Origin: Sequoia sempervirens
Lineage: Eukaryota; Streptophyta; Pinopsida; Cupressales; Cupressaceae
DNA length: 64,000 bases
Assembly (NCBI GenBank): GCA_007258455.2
Contig: VDFB02296740.1
Coordinates: forward strand, 1-64,000
Direction of reading: 5' to 3'
The number at the start of each line of letters is the position of its first letter. Position 1 is the first letter of the stretch. Made by a program: the position numbers and the translations under genes. Below the pieces are notes generated by a model. It was not told where the DNA came from. It saw nothing but the letters and a program-made list of their open reading frames with translations, and searched no databases. Positions 1 through 10,258 of this stretch are shown here, in pieces.

Positions 1-770
1 AGAATTTTCATTGATGGTGATATCTTCTTTGTTATGAGTAGTTGTTGAGGCTTCTTCGTCCTTCCAATTCACGTAGCATCTTGAAGTAGCATAAAGTAAA
101 GTAGATTTCATTTCATGCAAGTACTTACTAATTGTGGAATGTGGTGCTCGATTTGAACAAGACTTCGCTTGTCCATACCACTAGCGGGCTCGCTGACGGT
201 GAGTTTGCCTTGCGTGGTCAACTGGAACTTTGTGAAACTTAACTTCGATTATGGTTTATATGTTGGCATGCGTCGTTGTGATGGTGTCTTCATGCTAAAT
301 TGTGATCTGAACATCTTGAATCATACCTCTGAAGATTGCACCAGTTCCGCAGAAGCTGTCCGAAGTGAGGCAAAACGGAGCTTGGTTGAAGCTTGTGAGA
401 ATTGATAGCCATGTTCCACACCTTGGAGTAAATTAGAACTTCTTAGGCCCTACACTCTTTTAAATTCAGTTCATTTCTGGTTAGAATTAGGAAACTTGTG
501 CTCACCTGCCAAATCATTTGAATTACACGAAAGCCCTTAGTCTACTGTCTGTTGTCAGCTGTCGAACAATTGTGTAAGTCCCCTTGAAATACCCGGAAAA
601 ATCACATCGAGGCAAAGTGGGGCTATTAAGCATTAAAGGAACGCTGGAGTTGAAAGCATGAACTCACTCGCAATCTAGCATCTTTGAATACTTTTGTTCA
701 AGAGAGGATAGAGTATCAGGTTAAGGAAACTTTGTTGTCTGTGTTGAATGGGTCTCAAAAACCGATCAAC
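1..770 (+). mobile_element. 3' end of a family-C giant LTR (partial, enters from the left edge)
   Basis: This stretch matches the 3' end of the C2 copy (about 34250-34988) through shared blocks such as the segment around 6-90 and the block at 640-720. It ends at about 770 in a degraded form of the C terminus (AAAACCGATCAAC against AAAACCACGTCAACA). It should be R/U5-like LTR sequence, since the C TATA box lies upstream of the matching part. No coding frame here looks real. The copy is clearly more diverged than C1-C3, and its left part lies outside the window. Confidence 0.6.
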
Positions 771-1137
771 TTTCCCACCTTATGAAGTTGAGAATCTATA
801 CTGGTTTATCGTCAGATAGTCATCCTTGCTCCATTTCCTCATGCTCTGTTTTCTTGAGGGAACTGGATAGATTTTATGTAATTAGCCTAGTTGTAGTTAG
901 TGATCTGCGAAACCAGAAAATACTTAGCTGCAACGTATATAGTTTTTGAGAAAGCCTTGTACCTCTTACAGCTGAGACAAAAAGACAGGATATAGTTTAG
1001 TTTATTTTCCTTTACAAGTACTTTTGTCAAGCACAATGAGGGAGCTTCCCCTCCTAATTTGAAGAGCACTCATTGCGTAGTGTGCATAGCTGTCTGTACC
1101 AACTCTTACTCCAGAGGTGTTAGTTGTTACACCAACA
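771..1137 (+). mobile_element. 3' end of a family-D LTR fused to the C tail
   Basis: It matches 34993-35441 of D2: the ATGCTCTGTTTTC..TTGAGG block, the GATCTGC..AAACCAG block and the terminal CTCCAGAGGTGNTA segment ending in CCAACA at 1137. The order, C tail followed directly by D tail, is the same as in D2, where C2 sits inside D. The LTR ends at 1137 and family F sequence begins at once, so this composite interrupts the 5' LTR of F. The left TSD cannot be seen. Confidence 0.6.
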
Positions 1138-1189
1138 TATACTGCTTATGTTGTGAACATATTACTTCTGAAAGTGCGTGTCATTGGAT

Positions 1190-1302
1190 GCAGGTATATA
1201 CATATATGTATATATACATATCGGATATGCCGACTAGCTTATGATATGCTTATAATGTAATATATATATATATTAATATTATATATATTATTGTAAAATA
1301 GT

Positions 1303-1346
<44 letters not shown>

Positions 1347-1375
1347 TATTTGAAGCAATTTAGATAAATATATAT
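1190..1375. repeat. AT/CA microsatellite block in the F LTR
   Basis: Low-complexity TA-rich DNA with a pure CA run (about 1303-1326) followed by a TA run. The related block at about 6345-6765 in the 3' LTR is much longer and is where element A inserted. Confidence 0.9.
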
Positions 1376-2119
1376 ATATTTAATATTAAACTCTCATAGT
1401 TGGAAATCGAATTATTTCCCATAAATGATTTAATATTTAATATTTAATCTCTTAGATGGAAATCGAATTATTTTCCACATTGATTTGATATTAAACTATG
1501 GAAATCGGGTTTATCATCTCAAGTGATTATTAATCACCAAACTATGGAAATTGAATAATTTCTAGATCATTGAATATTTACATTGCAAACTTTGGAAATC
1601 AAATAGTTTCCAGTTATTTAAATAATTAAATTGCAAAAGCCATCGCATATCTCTCATGAAAGTTGAAATACTTCTTTGGCTAAACATTTGAACTTTATCA
1701 TAAACATTTGCATCGATATAATATATCGATTGACTGGCAAGCAAAATATGAAATTAATGGCATGAAGAAATCGCACGCCTATAAAATCTGCGCCATGACT
1801 AGGTCTCTGTAAAAATCAAACACAACTGCAAACTGGAGATGTGTCTTCATTTCTGGAATGGACTTTTTTCATGTGTTTATCTAAATCCACCATTTCCTGT
1901 AGACTGACGCCTCAGTCCTATAGGTGTCAATGGACACCATATTCAACATGTGTTTTTGCATGAGTGTTCTCCTGCTGTCAAATGATTAAAGCCGACTCAC
2001 ATCCTTGAAATTGTGCCTGAGAGAGAAATGGCGACACATGGTAAGTTGATTTTTTTTTTTTTTTCAGTGGTGTCTGAACCTCTACCATTTTAAGAGGAAT
2101 ACGTTGGGGGCTGTAGCTG

Positions 2120-2127
2120 TATAAATA
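2120..2127 (+). promoter_or_regulatory. TATA box of the F 5' LTR
   Basis: TATAAATA in a G/C-rich setting, conserved at the matching place of the 3' LTR (16029-16036). It is the most likely Pol II core promoter of F and marks the U3/R boundary about 30 bp downstream. Confidence 0.6.
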
Positions 2128-3084
2128 GCTGGCCCCTCTTCATTGTTCAAAAGTCATCTATTTTGGAGAAGCATTTTGTATCCCTTTTGTTTACTTATCT
2201 TTTTGGAGAGAAATCATTCAACCTTTTGAGAATTCACCATATTTGCTATAGACACATTTTCCTGAGTGGAGTTTAATTCATAATTACCATTCTCCATTAT
2301 TGAATCATCTGATCTTCATATATTTCATCAGTTGCAACCATTATCAGTTTGATTATCCATTTCTAAGTAAGGAAAGTAGAGTTTTGAGAGGAAATTGTCT
2401 ACTGTTTGGAGGTGCTAGAATTTGCTGAGTGTAGGCTGAGTCACCATCATCTGAGGAAAAGCTAACTACAGGCATGAGATATTCTTCTACTATCCCTTTC
2501 TATGAATATTCTCATGAATACTTTTGAAATTGTATTTTCTATTTGTGCATAGATAGTGAATTACTTCATGAAATGTACTACTGTTTGTGCATAGGAAGTA
2601 ACTGCTTCATGAACTGTATATTTGTTTGTGCCTAGGAACTGAAATGTTTAAGGATAAAAGAGGCATACTAGTGGTAATCTGCATTGTTTGTAATTATCTC
2701 CAAAATAGGAGAATGTTGGTTGCTTCGATATTATTCTATTAGGCGTGATTAAATGAAGTGAGTCATTAAGGGACACCAACAAAGTTATTAAGCTAACTAG
2801 GAAAGCTTTGTTTACCCTTTAGAGAAGGCTTAGTATACTTTTGTGAGTAGATTGTTTGAAGGTAGGTTATCTGTGATGACGGACTATCCATTGAGGGATA
2901 TACCTAGCTTTTATAATTTATACTAGATTGTTGTAGGTAAGTCTGGGATGACAGATTATCCAGTGAAGGACTACACCTATGCGTAGTGTAAGATAGCCTT
3001 AAGTCAAATCGGCCCTGAGTAGTGTTTATGATAGATGACTTCATTCGAAGTATTGAATGAGAATACTTTGGCCAAAGTAGTGCA

Positions 3085-3381
3085 ATGTACAACATCCACT
3101 TAGATTGTGTGACTCTTGAGACCACATTGTTAGTTCACCGTGATCCTTTATGCATGCTAGGTCGGGATTGTGAAATAGCAAGTTCTAGTTATGTAGGACA
3201 CAACACTATGCTCAGTTTGGTTGTCGTTATCGGATACTCTACCAATCTCTTTGTTCGAAGGGAGGGCCATCCATCGAATGATAGATGTGTAGGGGACTGC
3301 ATTAAGAGTCTGTGGTTGGCAGAAAAGCACCGGAGTGATGCTTCTCCTCCAGAACAGGCGACATATTACACCATGATTTGA
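3085..3381 (+). CDS. 98-codon ORF of unknown function in the F 5' LTR
   Basis: An ATG-started 98-codon frame about 960 bp downstream of the F TATA box, so inside the expected transcript. The 3' LTR copy (16958-17254) keeps a frame of exactly the same length with roughly 16 amino-acid differences, and part of it recurs in the inverted F fragment at 18563-18782. I recognise no domain. It may be a chance frame. The only hint of coding is that both diverged LTRs keep it free of stops and indels. Confidence 0.25.
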   Translation: MYNIHLDCVTLETTLLVHRDPLCMLGRDCEIASSSYVGHNTMLSLVVVIGYSTNLFVRREGHPSNDRCVGDCIKSLWLAEKHRSDASPPEQATYYTMI

Positions 3382-3615
3382 AAGGTAAGGAACTTGAACC
3401 GTCTTACTACTATTTGTGCATAAGCTCTTCGAGCTATGTATGTATCTTTATGCTTTCTTACTTTGATGTTTTCTTGAAAAAAGGAATAAAATATGTAGTA
3501 TCATGTTTATAAATGAAAAGAATTTTTTTATTGCAATGGCATTTACTCATTATCTTTACTTGTTGATGTAAAATTAAGACCTTTTTACTTTATGAATGGA
3601 CTAGGTCGTTACATG

Positions 3616-3627
3616 TGGTATCAGAGC
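3616..3627 (+). other. Primer-binding site of F (initiator tRNA-Met type)
   Basis: TGGTATCAGAGC, complementary to the 3' end of plant initiator tRNA-Met, lies 2 bp after the LTR end at 3613. This defines the start of the F internal region and reverse transcription from tRNA-Met. The 3628-4297 leader that follows shows no convincing coding frame. Confidence 0.9.
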
Positions 3628-4297
3628 TACCAGGTTCTGCACTGAAACCTATGAGCTCATTACACATTAACGTGTAGACCTTATTAGAAGATAATGGTTG
3701 AAAAGTTCTTGTGCCTCAACGGCAAGAGAAAAGAACTTAGTGAAATGAAAAGGAAGATGTGATTCTTAGTAACTTGTGTAAATTGGGACTAGTTAAGAGT
3801 TATCCCTGGAGTAGGAACTCCTAAACCAACAACTTATGATATTACCTAGGATTGCGGACGATTATGCAAACAGGTCATGTAGAAAGGTTAGGAAGAATAA
3901 CCAGTATATACCTTATCCTACAATATAGTTATATGACTCTAAGGAAAAAAAAGGAATGAGAAAACCCCTTAATTGTAGCAACCTACAATTGTAAAGAGTC
4001 AAGAATTCTTGGATTCTGAGAAAACACTACGAATCTATGTGTATGCAATGTCAACATTAATTAGATCAAAGTAGGAAGTCAACAAAAGAGGTAACCACAA
4101 GGGATGGAGAACTCTTGACATATACCTAAGGATAGGGTCTTACTAAGAAAAGGGTTAGTACTTAGAGATTAACAAAAGAAACTTGTAAGGAATTTTTGTT
4201 CATATGAATGTGTACTTTTATGCTTTTCAAAAGATAATTAATAGTATAATTAATCTAACATGGATAAAAAATTCAGGTTTAAATCAATCTTTAAATC

Positions 4298-5443
4298 ATG
4301 GTGAAAACGTATGAGAGGACAAGAAATATCCCTGGTACAAGTCAGGAAGATGAACAAAGAACCACCGGTGTAGAGGCAAGGCTTGATCTGATATTGGCAA
4401 GGTTGACTAAATAGGAAGAAGAAAGAGAAAAAGAGAGATTAGAGAAAGAAGTACCCGTCAACAACTTGGAAGGAGAAAGTTCTTCCCATGGGCAAGGTGA
4501 AAACTGTAACCTTGAGAAAGAAAAATCACCAACAACCTCTGTGGAAAGAAACAAAAAGATTGTGTCTACTGAACTATCTAGGGATATGAAGAAAATAATC
4601 CCACCGAAGTTTGATGGCAGCGTCGGAGGTGATGAAGCCGAAGTCTGGCTCGTGCAGATGGAAAAATACTTTGAGATAAGGAACTATGGTGAAGTAACCA
4701 AAGAAGCTTGGGGAGTGTACCAATTAGCAGGTGGCGCCTCTAATTGGTGGATGAACAAAAAGCTTGAACTAAACATAAGTTCCTGGAAGCTGTCTTGGGG
4801 AGAATTGTATAAATTTTCCACAAGAGATTGTTGCCACAATTTTATTATGACCAAAAACTCTCTTGACTTTCAAGAATTGAGGCAAGGGACCATGTCGATC
4901 AATGAATACTGGGAGAAGTTCACTCGACTTCTTCAATATGGCCCCATCTACCACAAAGATGAGCATTCCCGAATTAGGAAATTCATTTTGGGACTCAACA
5001 AAAATATTGGAGGCGAAGTCGATATGCATGGTTCGACCACAATGGACCTTGTATATGTAAAAGCCATAAAGCAGGAACAAAAGCTTAAGGAAGATTTCAA
5101 CCAGTATGAAGGAGAAGAAAAAAAGAAGGATACTGAAGTTCCAAACAAGATTGCCCCTAAGAAGGAAGAATTTGCACAAGACGCAGCAAAGAGAAAGGGG
5201 AAAAAATCTCGCTTCAATGGAAAAGAATTTAGAAGAGATTGGAAAAGAGACAACTCAAGATATGATGACACTAGCAGAGCTAGTGAAGGTGCTAATAAGA
5301 TTGGGGAAACCATGGAGAAAAGAGGACCAAGAGCAAGATGTTTTCTATGTAAAGTTAATCACTATGCAAGTGAATGCCCTAACAAAAATTCTAGTTCCCA
5401 ACAACATGGCAACTCACTACCTACTCAAAAGGCCATGTTTTAG
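4298..5443 (+). pseudogene. gag: F gag (capsid/nucleocapsid), one internal stop
   Basis: This is the structural Gag of a Ty3/gypsy element, expected to form the cytoplasmic particle. The frame starts at ATG 4298, is interrupted by TAG at 4412-4414, and then stays open to TAG at 5441-5443 (382 codons in all). The central part is a Retrotrans_gag-type helical capsid domain with the motif PKFDGSVGGDEAEVWL and a downstream GGASNWW. A lysine-rich stretch is followed by one zinc knuckle, CFLCKVNHYASEC, which is C-x2-C-x3-H-x4-C and so one residue shorter than the usual spacing. No protease or RT follows, so F needed enzymes from another element. The TAG probably replaced a Gln codon. Confidence 0.8.
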
Positions 5444-5534
5444 CAGAGGATACATGTTGTAGATGATGGACAAGCTGATTTCCAAATAACCCCAATCAAA
5501 ACACTAGGAAAGGGATCCCAGAGTAGTAACTCTC

Positions 5535-5702
5535 GAGCTCATTAAGGTGCTAGAAACACATAAGCTTCGCTTACAAAACTGAGATGTCTCGCAATGCAAA
5601 GTCCAGTGGGACCAGTACGTAGAAGACTCAGCGACTTGGGCGGATTATGCGGAAATTCAGTAGAAATTTCCAGACGTTCTTGAAGCATTCAAAAATGATG
5701 AA
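5535..5702 (+). pseudogene. Integrase C-terminal / chromodomain-like scrap of F
   Basis: In the frame starting at 5535 the translation contains CKVQWDQYVEDSATWADYAE, which resembles the end of chromovirus integrases (V-K-W-x-x-x-x-x-E-A-T-W-E core). Two in-frame stops, a TGA and a TAG, break it. It lies directly downstream of gag and just before the polypurine tract, as expected if protease, RT, RNase H and most of integrase were removed by an internal deletion. Assignment rests on motif similarity only. Confidence 0.55.
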
Positions 5703-5767
5703 TAAAATGTAGTGTTAAGTTTTTATGCTTTGAATAATACCTTAAATCATTAAGGATGATGAATCAT

Positions 5768-5780
5768 AAGCGGGGGAGTA
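5768..5780 (+). other. Polypurine tract of F
   Basis: AAGCGGGGGAGTA lies directly before the TGTTACACC start of the 3' LTR, the expected place of the plus-strand priming tract. Confidence 0.8.
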
Positions 5781-6344
5781 TGTTACACCCCGATTGTATA
5801 GCTACTATTTATATAGGGTAAATTGATTGTAATGAGAATCTTGAAGATGAATAAAACATGTTGTTCTTTGTTTTCAATATGAGTGTTTTTCCACTTAATG
5901 ATTGTCTCATTTAATGTTACTTCTATTTGATGTTACCCTTGATGAATGTTGCAAGCAAAGTTATTGAGTAATGATTATTCTGACTCTTGAGATGTTTATA
6001 TATATTGCTTATGTTGTGAACATATGACTTCCGAAAGTGTGTGTCATTGGATGCAAGTATGTGAACCATTCCTCCAGGCGGAGGGGAAGCATCACTCGGG
6101 AGAGGAGCTTGGTCGGGTAATCGGTAAAGTAAACCATCTGAGTAGACACACGCCACTTAGATTAAGTACGCTGAGTCAGTTTGTGTTGGTTGTAGGTAAG
6201 TCATTCGTAAGCTTGTATGTTTGCATTAGGAGTCTTGACTACTTCTGTATGCATTTATGAGTGATGTTTATCTATGTATTTGTCTTGTGATATTACGATC
6301 ATTATGATGGTAACATAAATGGATGTAAATGAAAAGGAAGTGGA

Positions 6345-6535
6345 CATATATACATGTATATAGTATATGCACGTATGCATATGCATATACAGGCGTATGT
6401 TGGCGGACGGATATGCTCATACGGATGCATCGATATGGTATACGAACATATACGTGCACATAGAGGAATATATACGAACATATATACATGTATATATGCG
6501 AACATATATACATGTATATATGCACACAACGTATA
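6345..6535. repeat. TATACATGTATA-type minisatellite in the F 3' LTR
   Basis: Imperfect tandem and palindromic units of the form ACATATATACATGTATATATG, with spacing near 24 bp around 6478-6530. The array is absent or very short at the matching place of the 5' LTR (about 1196-1225), so it expanded after the LTRs diverged. Confidence 0.8.
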
Positions 6536-6760
6536 TTATGTGGATATTAATAATATTATATTATTATTGCTTGACAATTTTACATATACATATATATGTA
6601 TATATACATATTGGATATGCCGGTTGGCTTACGATATGCTTATAATGGTATATATATTATTGTAAAATAGTACACACACACACATACATATATATATTAT
6701 TTGAAGCAATTTAAATAAATATATATATGTGTATTATTTGTTACATTAAAATATATATAT

Positions 6761-6765
6761 ATATA
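6761..6765. repeat. TSD (ATATA) of element A, left
   Basis: ATATA flanks element A on both sides (6761-6765 and 15265-15269). As the target is TA-rich this match alone is weak, but it fits the exact LTR ends. Confidence 0.65.
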
Positions 6766-8609
6766 TGTAATGTCCCCTTCTCAGCGGTGATCGTTTCAGT
6801 TGACCGTTGGCCTATTCCGGAGACCCGTAGGCTATGGGGATGGTGAAATTAGGGTTTCCTAGTTTTGAGGTGGTTGTTGCTTGGAGTTTGGGATTCTGAT
6901 TGCGGATTCTTTCTGGGTTTTCAGAGAGCTTCGCAGTGGTGTGTTCAGTTTGGCATTCCGGGCAACTTCGCGAATTTACTATTTTTAGTAAATTCTATTT
7001 TTGGCAGTGGACAGTTTGGGTTCAGTTCAGTTGGTCATCTTCTTCAGTTGTTTCAGCTGACACTTCAGTTCTTGGCCTGGGGCGCATTTTTAGTGGAGAG
7101 ATAAGTATTTTCATTATAATATTATTATTTTAATATTATACCCCCTTGCCTAGCAGTACAACTTTAAGTTGTTTTTAAAAAAGGGGACTTTTGAGGGTCA
7201 AGGCGTCATAAGGAGATAAATTATATTTTTAATGTCAAATATTGAGACTATGAAATGGGACGCCCTTTTGAGAGATGGATTTTATTTTAAAAAGTGAAAT
7301 ATTTTATTGATGAAAAAGGACGCCATCTTTTGGAGGGAAAAGGTGAATTTGAAATTAGGGTTTGGGGCGCCCTCTGGAAGCTTCTAGATGTTTCTCTCTC
7401 GTCTATTTAATCAGGCCTCAGCTCTTCATTTAGTATCTTTTGTCTACTACACCGTTATGCTGCTGGATTGACTTCAGGCACTCGCTTCGAGGAAAGCACT
7501 CCTCCTAGCATTGGCTCATCTTCTTGCTTGAAAGATAGCAACTAGTTGAGAGGCTAGCTTGTAATTGGTAGTTTTGCATTGTAGTTGAGTTCTATTGCAT
7601 TTGGTGATGTTGTTCAAGCATTTTGTCATGTTTTAGAGTTGCTGATGATGCATTGTTGTAGGCATGTTTTGCTCATAATTCAAAAATACAAAAAGATTTC
7701 GTTCTGGGTATTTCATATTATCATTTGTCTAGTTAAGGCGCCATCTTTTGCAAGGTTTCATAATTTTTAAACAAGTGCTGATTTTTATAGAAGAAAATCG
7801 CCCTTTCTCTTGGGCCGTACCTTTGTACTTGCATTGGGATTCGTGAGAAAATAAAATATTGCAGATTGGGTCTATTTCTTGTGTCTTACTTGGGCGCCCT
7901 GGTTATAAGGAGCTATTGCATTTCATTTGGGATCATTTGGTTGAGTATTGGGTGAGCTGTGTTCATTTCAATTGGTTTTCTCTGTTGCTGATTGTTAGTT
8001 TCAGACCTGGTTACAGTCATAACAGTCTGTATTTTGGGTGGGTTTTAGAGCTGTGATGGTGTTAGAAAGCCTTGGAGATCATTGTGGAAGACTCAATTAA
8101 CATTGCTTGGATTAAAGACTTCTAAATCTCTGATATTGCAGGCATACTTCACGCATTGTAAGTTGAACAGTAGTACTGTCAGCAACTTTAATATTATTGC
8201 AAATTCAATGTTTGTATCTGCCCACTGAATAAGTGGAAGAGGCTGGCTTGCCGCCTATTTACTTATTTTGCATTGTAATTTCCTAAGTCTCCGCCATATG
8301 GTCGCCTCTTATCCATCACGGATTGAGTAGCACATACTTGGTGTTGAGCTAATTTTCAGTATTGCAATAGATAGGGATCCTCTGACCGAATGCTCGTCGT
8401 TCACCGGCGCATCTCTTGGTTAGAGTTCTTGTTCAGCATTTTCCTTTGAGATCCTCTGACCAATGCTCACACCTTGCCCACATCGGGATCCTGGTGTACA
8501 TTCTGGTTAGAGTTACTTTCCGCATCGTTTTGGTTTATGCTAACCTAATGGGTGCGTGTTGCATTGTAATCATTTGTGAAAAAAAAAAAAATTGGTCCGG
8601 TTCATTACA
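6766..8609 (+). repeat. 5' LTR of element A
   Basis: It begins TGTAATGTCCCCTTCTC and ends GGTTCATTACA directly before the PBS. It contains the inverted-repeat motif TTACTATTTTTAGTAA (about 6973-6994), several GGACGCC/GGCGCC modules, a TATA-like box near 7404 and two minisatellite units with GATCCTCTGACC near 8370-8500. Small ORFs in this stretch are not supported as genes. Confidence 0.93.
7404..7411 (+). promoter_or_regulatory. Probable TATA box of the A 5' LTR
   Basis: TATTTAAT lies where the related B LTR has TATAAAA (36361-36367). The matching site in the A 3' LTR (about 14055) has mutated to CTATTGTCG. Confidence 0.45.
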
Positions 8610-8621
8610 GGGTATCAGAGC
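8610..8621 (+). other. Primer-binding site of element A
   Basis: GGGTATCAGAGC directly follows the LTR end and matches the tRNA-Met PBS consensus TGGTATCAGAGC at 11 of 12 positions. Confidence 0.9.
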
Positions 8622-8800
8622 CATGATTCTGCCTAACCTGTTCCCTAATGTGATTCAGTTGGTCGATGAGATGGACAGTGGTTGCAGATACTTCCCAGAG
8701 GTCAGGCCAGAAGACAACAGAACAATAGCCCGCCGCTGAGATACTTACTCTTTTTTTGGGAAACAGAAGAACAGTGGATAAGGGTAAAACAGTTGAGAAC

Positions 8801-10258
8801 ATGTCAGATAATCTCAGGACAGCCATGGAAGAGAAGGATGCAAGGATGGAAAAGAAGTTTGATGGAATGATTGAGATGATGTCCCGATTACTTGCTAAAA
8901 TGGACCAGCAAACTCCTCAGAACCATACTCCTAATCAAAACCATGCTACAGGAGAAAGCAGTGGAGTTAATGGGAACAATGGAAACAATGGTAATGGAGG
9001 AAGTAGAACTGTCGGACAGCATGATGCCATCTCTAGCGGATCAGCCTCTAGACCGCTCTTTCCTACATTCACTCCGAGGGAAGAACAGCAAGTTGAAGCT
9101 ACCATTCCTTTGGTAGACGATGCCAGGCAAGCCTACATGGAGTATGCCACCCTACCTCCTGATCTTAGAGACCAATGGTCCTTTGATCAATTCTTGAACC
9201 AGAGAAACAGAAGAAACGGAGGAAGAGCTGATAACCGAGCTTATATGGCTCCTAGAACTGATTTTCATCAAGCCTTAGGGAAGGTAACATTGGCTCACTT
9301 CGATGGAAGTGATAAGTGTTCAGCAAGATCGTGGGTTCAGAAGTTAGACAACTACCTTTCACTTCGTCCCATGCCAGAAGAAGATGCTATCAAGTTTGCA
9401 ACACTTCATTTAGAGGGAGCTGCCCATGAGTGGTGGTACCATGGTTTGGTCACTCTTGGCCATAACCTTATTCGAACCTATGGAGAATTCACCAACAAGC
9501 TGATTGAAAGGTTCGACACTAAGGATCCTAAAGTAAGATTTCGTGAGCTTGCACAACTCAAGCAGCATGGCTCCTTGGATTCTTACATTGCTGATTTCCA
9601 GAGACTTTCTGTGATGGTGCCCAACATCACCGAAAGAAGATTGGTTGTTTTGTTTTCCGAAGGTTTGGTTGAACCCTTGAAGGGGTGGGTGAAAGCTTTT
9701 GATCCACCAAGTCTTGATGAGGCAATCAAGAAGGCTCGTAGTATGGAATTATCAGCCCCTAGGCCCAAATTTCCGCCTAAGCCTTTTGGCCATAAGAAGG
9801 ATAAGAGACATTCTTCTAATCAGCACAAGAAGTTCCCACCTAAGTTGACTGAAGAGCAACGTGAACAGCTCAGAAAAGAGGGCAAGTGTTACACATGTCT
9901 AAAGCCTTGGACTAAGGGTCATAGATGTCCTGGAAGAGGGCGTTATAATCAAATGGGAACCCATTCTGATTATGAATCAGCATCTGATATGTCAGACCAG
10001 CAGTCTTATTTTGGGGACAGCGAAGATGAAAGAGCCACGGAAGAGTCCGATCATGAGCAAGGAGTTGGGGGCCCTATTGCCCAACTCTCTAGTTTCCAAA
10101 AGAACGAATCTTTCAAGGTTCGTGGTGGAGTTGGAGGTCATCGTATTGTTGCATTAATTGATACTGGTGCAACGCATAACTTCATTGATGAAGGTGTGGT
10201 TGCCAAGAGAGGTCTCAAAACTGAAGAATTTGAAGGCTTCAAAGTCATGGTGGGCTGA
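8801..10258 (+). pseudogene. gag: Element A gag and start of protease
   Basis: Gag plus the beginning of protease in one frame. I take ATG 8801 as the start; the open frame begins near 8729 but has no earlier in-frame ATG. The N-terminus is a Met/Lys-rich helix, then an Asn/Gly-rich linker, then a Retrotrans_gag capsid domain with the motifs GKVTLAHFDGSDKCSARSW and EGAAHEWWYHG. A zinc knuckle, CYTCLKPWTKGHRC (C-x2-C-x7-H-x-C), follows. The aspartic protease active site IDTGATHNFID is at about 10157-10189. A one-base insertion near 10250 throws the frame into a stop at 10256-10258. Confidence 0.9.

Larger units (their letters stand above)
1138..3613 (+). mobile_element. 5' LTR of family F (first ~220 bp missing)
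   Basis: The sequence matches the F 3' LTR (6001-6765 plus 15265-17383) over its whole length, apart from microsatellite length differences. It ends in GTCGTTACA at 3613, directly before a tRNA-Met-type PBS. The equivalent of the first ~220 bp of the 3' LTR (5781-6000) is absent because the C/D composite occupies that place. A TATA box lies at 2120-2127. Apart from a 98-codon ORF at 3085-3381 I see no coding potential. Confidence 0.8.
5781..6765 (+). mobile_element. F 3' LTR, left part (split by element A)
   Basis: It starts TGTTACACCCCGATTG after the polypurine tract. From about 6001 it is homologous to 1138 onward of the 5' LTR. It is cut at 6765 by element A and continues at 15265. Short ORFs read on both strands here come from TA-rich low-complexity sequence and are not genes. 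Confidence 0.85.

Noticed and set aside
4769..5313. Minus-strand ORFs of 121 and 136 codons over the F gag
   Set aside because: Antisense shadows of a lysine-rich coding sequence; the sense frame has clear Gag motifs.
6268..6665. Tyr/Ile/His-rich ORFs of 75-103 codons on both strands
   Set aside because: They are translations of TA/CA minisatellite DNA in the F LTR, overlap one another on both strands and have no counterpart in the other LTR.
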